DNA of 64,000 nt. Source: Candidatus Desulfovibrio trichonymphae. Lineage in GTDB: Bacteria; Desulfobacterota; Desulfovibrionia; Desulfovibrionales; Desulfovibrionaceae. Positions 60,355 to 64,000 of the stretch are shown here, in pieces. The stretch lies in the NCBI RefSeq assembly GCF_002355955.1, contig NZ_AP017368.1:620001-684000 (forward strand), given 5' to 3'. Numbering within the stretch: the stretch's first letter is position 1; each line of letters starts with the position of its first letter. Below the pieces are notes generated by a model. The model did not search any database. It was given only the letters and a program-made list of their open reading frames with translations, and had not been told where the DNA came from. The position numbers and the translations under genes are program-made.

Positions 60355-62091
60355 TTATTGCCGGGCATACAATGCTTCCCAGTGCTCCCGCACCTGCCTG
60401 GCCCATAAAGAAAAATTTTCACGCAAATTCTCTATGACGAGTTCACAGCGTTCACCGCTGCGACGATCTTTGCACTCCACAACACCGCGCGCCAAACCTT
60501 TATTGCCGAGCACAAGCTGCATAGGCGCGCCGAGCAGATCCGCATCCTTAAATTTTACACCGGGCCGTTCGTCCCTGTCGTCATACAGCACATCAATACC
60601 CATACTCCGCAGCAAGCTGTATATGTCTTCCGCAGTATCCGTCACTACGGCGTTATGTTGGTCAAGATTTATCAGAACGCACTCAAAGGGCGCCAGCGGA
60701 GGAGGGAACACAATGCCATACCGATCATGATTCTGTTCTATGGCTGCAGCGGCAATGCGTGACACGCCGATGCCGTAACATCCCATAATCATGAGTCGCT
60801 CACTACCGTTCTCGTCCAGAAAAGTCGCGTGCATCGCTTCGCTGTATTTCAGCCCGAGCATAAAAACATGTCCCACTTCAATTCCCTTGGTGAACGCTAT
60901 CTTACCGCCGCAACGCGGGCAAATATCTTCCGCCGTTATGGCGCGCAAATCCGCAAAGGCCGCAACTCGAACATCGCGTCGCAGATCAACATGTGTATTG
61001 TGGGAGTCTGCTTCATTTGCGCCTGTTATGTAGTCAGTGGCCCCTTGTAATTCCAGATCGGCATAAATCGGCAAATTCAGCCCAACAGGACCTGCAAAAC
61101 CACAAGACGCATTCGTGACTTTTTTCACAATATCGGGGCCTGCCAGATGTATAACTTTTGCGTCAAGCAGATTCTTGAGTTTTATCTCATTGGCTTCACG
61201 GTCGCCACGCACCAACACCGCCACCGGCGTGTTGTCGACAACAAAAATGAGGGTCTTGATAATTTTTGCGGGCGGCACGTTAAGCAGCGCCGCGACATCC
61301 GCCACAGTGCGCGCGCCGGGCATTCCTGTTTTTTCACACGGCAGGCAATCGCCCTGAACGGTCTCCCCCCTCCAGACAGCCTCGGCACGTTCCACATTTG
61401 CCGCATAATCACAACTGTGACAAAAAGCGATTGTGTCTTCACCTGTGTCCGCAACCACCATAAATTCATGGGAAAAATTGCCGCCGATGGAGCCGCTGTC
61501 AGCCTCTACCGCTCTGAATTTAAGGCCCAGACGCCTAAAAATTCTCATGTAGGCCTTAAACATCTTCTTGTAACTGCTTTCCGCTCCAGCGGCGTCCGCG
61601 TCAAAGGAATAGGCGTCTTTCATGATAAACTCACGGCCCCGCATCAGGCCGAAGCGTGGACGGATTTCGTCACGAAATTTTGTTTGGATCTGATAGAGGC
61701 GGATGGGCAATTGCCGGTAGGAGCGTACTTCACCGCGCACCATGTCGGTTATCACCTCTTCATGTGTTGGGCCCAGACAGTACTCCCGCTCATTGCGGTC
61801 TTTGAAACGCAGCAGTTCTTGGCCGTAATATTCCCAACGGCCTGTTTCTTTCCAGAGGTCAGCCGGCTGAACCATGGGCATCAGCAATTCCTGAAAAGCG
61901 GCGGCATTCATTTCTTCACGCACGATTGCTGAAATTTTATCCAGGATTTTAAGTCCCAACGGCAGGTAAATATAGATGCCTGAAGTCAGCCGACGCATCA
62001 TGCCTGCCCGGAGCAAGAGCTTATGGCTTATAACTTCCGCATCAGATGGCGATTCCCTGAGGGTTGGGATATAACAGGAGCTATAGCGCAT
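60355..62091 (-). CDS. proS: Prolyl-tRNA synthetase (bacterial type)
   Basis: This 578-residue class II synthetase charges tRNA-Pro. It begins [19 protein letters not shown] and has [20 protein letters not shown] (motif 1 region) and [16 protein letters not shown] with [20 protein letters not shown] (motif 2). An INS editing domain (about 230-390) is followed by [17 protein letters not shown] (motif 3). The ATG at 62091 is chosen because AAGGACAACAGTC precedes it; an upstream ATG in frame lacks support. The start overlaps the ispG stop by 11 bp. Confidence 0.96.
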   Translation of the reverse strand: MRYSSCYIPTLRESPSDAEVISHKLLLRAGMMRRLTSGIYIYLPLGLKILDKISAIVREEMNAAAFQELLMPMVQPADLWKETGRWEYYGQELLRFKDRNEREYCLGPTHEEVITDMVRGEVRSYRQLPIRLYQIQTKFRDEIRPRFGLMRGREFIMKDAYSFDADAAGAESSYKKMFKAYMRIFRRLGLKFRAVEADSGSIGGNFSHEFMVVADTGEDTIAFCHSCDYAANVERAEAVWRGETVQGDCLPCEKTGMPGARTVADVAALLNVPPAKIIKTLIFVVDNTPVAVLVRGDREANEIKLKNLLDAKVIHLAGPDIVKKVTNASCGFAGPVGLNLPIYADLELQGATDYITGANEADSHNTHVDLRRDVRVAAFADLRAITAEDICPRCGGKIAFTKGIEVGHVFMLGLKYSEAMHATFLDENGSERLMIMGCYGIGVSRIAAAAIEQNHDRYGIVFPPPLAPFECVLINLDQHNAVVTDTAEDIYSLLRSMGIDVLYDDRDERPGVKFKDADLLGAPMQLVLGNKGLARGVVECKDRRSGERCELVIENLRENFSLWARQVREHWEALYARQ

Positions 62092-63166
62092 GACTGTTGT
62101 CCTTCTGTTCATTCAACAGAGTTTGCAGTTCTTCCATAAAAGCGTCCAGCAAGGCGTCTTGCCCCTTGACTGAACGTATTACCCTGCCTTTACGAAAAAT
62201 GATGCCTTTGTCACGACCGCCAGCAAGACCAATATCTACTTCTCGCGCTTCTCCGGGACCGTTGACCACACAGCCCATAACAGCCACCTTGATAGACGCT
62301 GTCGATTCGGCAAGGCAATCCTCCACTGCGCGCACAAGCGCAAAAATGTCAATTTCTGTTCTGCCGCAGGTAGGGCAGGAAATAATTTCCGGGCCTCGCG
62401 ATCTGAGGCCGAGCGAGCGCAAAATTTCCCAGGCGGCTATGATTTCTGCAGTCGGATCAGCCGTCAACGAAACCCGCAATGTATCGCCTATCCCTTCGTA
62501 CAGCAGGATTCCCAACCCAACAGCAGATTTGACAGCTCCGCGCAACAGGCCGCCTGCTTCTGTAATGCCGATGTGCAGAGGGTAATCACACGATTTTGCC
62601 AGAAGACGGTACGCGGCAATAGTATCCGTCACGGAGGATGATTTGATCGAAATTTTGATTTCATAAAAACCACGCGCTTCCAGCAAATGAACATATCTGA
62701 GCGCGCTTTGCACCAAGGCCTCCGGGCAAGGCCTGCCGTATTTGCGCATCAGTGATTTTTCCAGAGAGCCGGAATTGACGCCCACACGAATAACGGCTTT
62801 ATGCGCTTTGGCCGCGTCTATAACCTTGAATATCTGCGCCCTGGTACCGATATTGCCCGGATTGATGCGCAATCCCTCTACGCCGGCTTCCACTGCGGAG
62901 ACCGCAAGGCGATAATCAAAATGGATATCTGCTATGATCGGCAGCACAACCTTTTGACGAATGTGAGCAAGCGCCGCTATGGCGGCATTGTCGGGCACCG
63001 CCAGACGCACGGCTTCACAGCCGAAAGCCTGCAGTCGTTCAATCTGGGCCAATGTGGACGGCACATCTCTGGTGTCTGTATTTGTCATGCTCTGAACCAT
63101 AACAGGCGCGCCGCCCCCCACAACCAGGCTGCCGAGGTGAATGGCGCGGTTTTTTATTGTACACAT
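62081..63166 (-). CDS. ispG: (E)-4-hydroxy-3-methylbut-2-enyl-diphosphate synthase IspG
   Basis: This 361-residue enzyme carries out the sixth step of the MEP pathway using a [4Fe-4S] cluster. The TIM-barrel part has [14 protein letters not shown] and [13 protein letters not shown], with [10 protein letters not shown]. The cluster ligands are in [14 protein letters not shown] and [23 protein letters not shown] precedes the ATG. It is the first gene of the operon that also carries ispA and dxs, so three isoprenoid genes are co-located with translation and DNA-repair genes. Confidence 0.97.
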   Translation of the reverse strand: MCTIKNRAIHLGSLVVGGGAPVMVQSMTNTDTRDVPSTLAQIERLQAFGCEAVRLAVPDNAAIAALAHIRQKVVLPIIADIHFDYRLAVSAVEAGVEGLRINPGNIGTRAQIFKVIDAAKAHKAVIRVGVNSGSLEKSLMRKYGRPCPEALVQSALRYVHLLEARGFYEIKISIKSSSVTDTIAAYRLLAKSCDYPLHIGITEAGGLLRGAVKSAVGLGILLYEGIGDTLRVSLTADPTAEIIAAWEILRSLGLRSRGPEIISCPTCGRTEIDIFALVRAVEDCLAESTASIKVAVMGCVVNGPGEAREVDIGLAGGRDKGIIFRKGRVIRSVKGQDALLDAFMEELQTLLNEQKDNSHAL

Positions 63167-63348
63167 AATTCCTGCCTCAACACATAGTTACAGGCAAACA
63201 GTTCAATATACATAAGCTATTATCAGACGCAAGCCAAGCGCATATCTCCATTATGCTCCCGGAACATGCACTGGTTGCTTACAATCATATTGCTTGCGTT
63301 ACGTGTTCACGTCTTGCATCTGAAGCATTTTACGGTTATAGACGATTC

Positions 63349-64000
63349 ATGTCGTTAAGCATAGGTATTGTCGGTTTGCCCAATGTCGGCAAGTCCACTC
63401 TGTTCAACGCACTCACCAAGGCTCAAAACGCTCAGGCAGCAAACTATCCCTTCTGCACTATTGAACCCAACAGGGCCACAGTAGCGGTGCCTGACGCACG
63501 CGTGGACGCTTTAACAGCCAAAGTGCTCCCTAAAAAAACAATTTACGCCAGGGTTGATTTTATAGATATTGCCGGTCTTGTGCGCGGAGCGAGCAAGGGG
63601 GAAGGCCTCGGCAACAAATTTTTGGCAACAATCCGTGAATGCCCGGCAATCGTCCATGTTGTGCGCTGTTTTCAGGATGACAACATAACCCATGTCGATG
63701 GTGCAGTTAATCCTCTGCGTGATGTGGAGACTATTGAAACAGAGCTGCTGCTGGCCGATTTTCAGAACGTAGAAAGACGTCTTGAAAAATTGCAAAAACT
63801 TGCAAAAGCCGACAAGGACGCCAGGATAACAGCTGACATGATGCAGGGCCTGTTGTTTTTTTTAAACGAAGGCAACTCTGCTGGAAATTTTGTACTGCCG
63901 GACAATGAGCTTTTCTTGTCTTCCTGGCGCGAATTGGGGCTGATTACCGCGAAACCTGTTATTTATTGCGCCAATATTGATGAACCATCCATTGCTGACG
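63349..64000 (+). CDS. ychF: Ribosome-binding ATPase YchF, 3' partial
   Basis: The reading frame is open to the end of the window (217 codons and one base). It begins [20 protein letters not shown], the YchF/Obg-type P-loop. [10 protein letters not shown]-like ([18 protein letters not shown]), [19 protein letters not shown] (G3) and VIYCANIDE (NxxE, which gives ATP preference in place of NKxD) follow. The coiled-coil insertion is visible near residues 140-165. It is divergent from ispG across a 182-bp gap. YchF is involved in translation and stress response in other bacteria. Confidence 0.95.
   Translation, partial: MSLSIGIVGLPNVGKSTLFNALTKAQNAQAANYPFCTIEPNRATVAVPDARVDALTAKVLPKKTIYARVDFIDIAGLVRGASKGEGLGNKFLATIRECPAIVHVVRCFQDDNITHVDGAVNPLRDVETIETELLLADFQNVERRLEKLQKLAKADKDARITADMMQGLLFFLNEGNSAGNFVLPDNELFLSSWRELGLITAKPVIYCANIDEPSIAD

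Overview
The window reads as chromosomal DNA of a Desulfovibrio-type sulfate reducer (Desulfovibrionaceae, Desulfobacterota). The strongest evidence is a complete nine-heme cytochrome c operon (nhcABCD, 25512-28981). Supporting evidence is a nickel ECF transporter of the NikKMLQO type, a modular NifU next to NifS, a fused FAD/Fe-S D-2-hydroxyacid dehydrogenase, and several small uncharacterised proteins whose sequences look typical of this group. Most genes are housekeeping genes in short, tightly overlapping operons.

Layout. 1-3400: nickel uptake operon nikKMLQO, 5' end cut. 3401-4080: decayed sulfatase fragment, then the rpsT promoter. 4081-13122: rpsT, ruvAB, moaA, small proteins, miaB, a GT4 glycosyltransferase and a truncated MprF-like flippase. 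13268-15737: greA behind a leader hairpin, an AI-2E/PerM permease and a D,D-carboxypeptidase. 15851-19060: a large repeat-bearing autotransporter with a (GT)10 tract upstream. 19520-25066: CDP-glucose sugar genes, metA, nifU and nifS. 25204-28981: tRNA-Lys and the nhc operon. 29508-37689: truA, uppP, metG, a RicT-like gene, argG, argH. 37703-43425: macromolecular-synthesis operon rpsU-yqeY-(mutS2 remnant)-dnaG-rpoD, plus a secreted nuclease. 43546-49777: tRNA-Leu, two unknown genes, the FAD/Fe-S dehydrogenase and a PerR/Fur-type repressor with its palindromic operator. 49902-54434: plsC, rarA, rsmE and an unknown 569-residue protein. 54566-55651: two pseudogenes. 55722-63166: isoprenoid/replication operon ispG-proS-xseA-xseB-ispA-dxs. 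63349-end: ychF, cut by the window.

A theme beyond the gene list is gene decay. There are pseudogenes or remnants of a sulfatase (premature TGA), a DUF151 nuclease (frameshift), MutS2 (only the Smr domain left), Fic (internal deletion plus frameshift), and IS5-like and IS3/IS481-like transposases. MprF lacks its synthase domain, and MoaA has lost the proline of its GGEP motif. This fits a host-associated lineage undergoing genome reduction; that is an inference. The most interesting features are the possible phase-variable autotransporter promoter, a CTG-initiated small gene, a 44-residue membrane protein with its own promoter, structured leaders on greA and rpsU, and a MetA whose residue 111 predicts acetyl-CoA rather than succinyl-CoA use. 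I found no CRISPR array, intact prophage, complete insertion sequence or clearly new multi-gene system.
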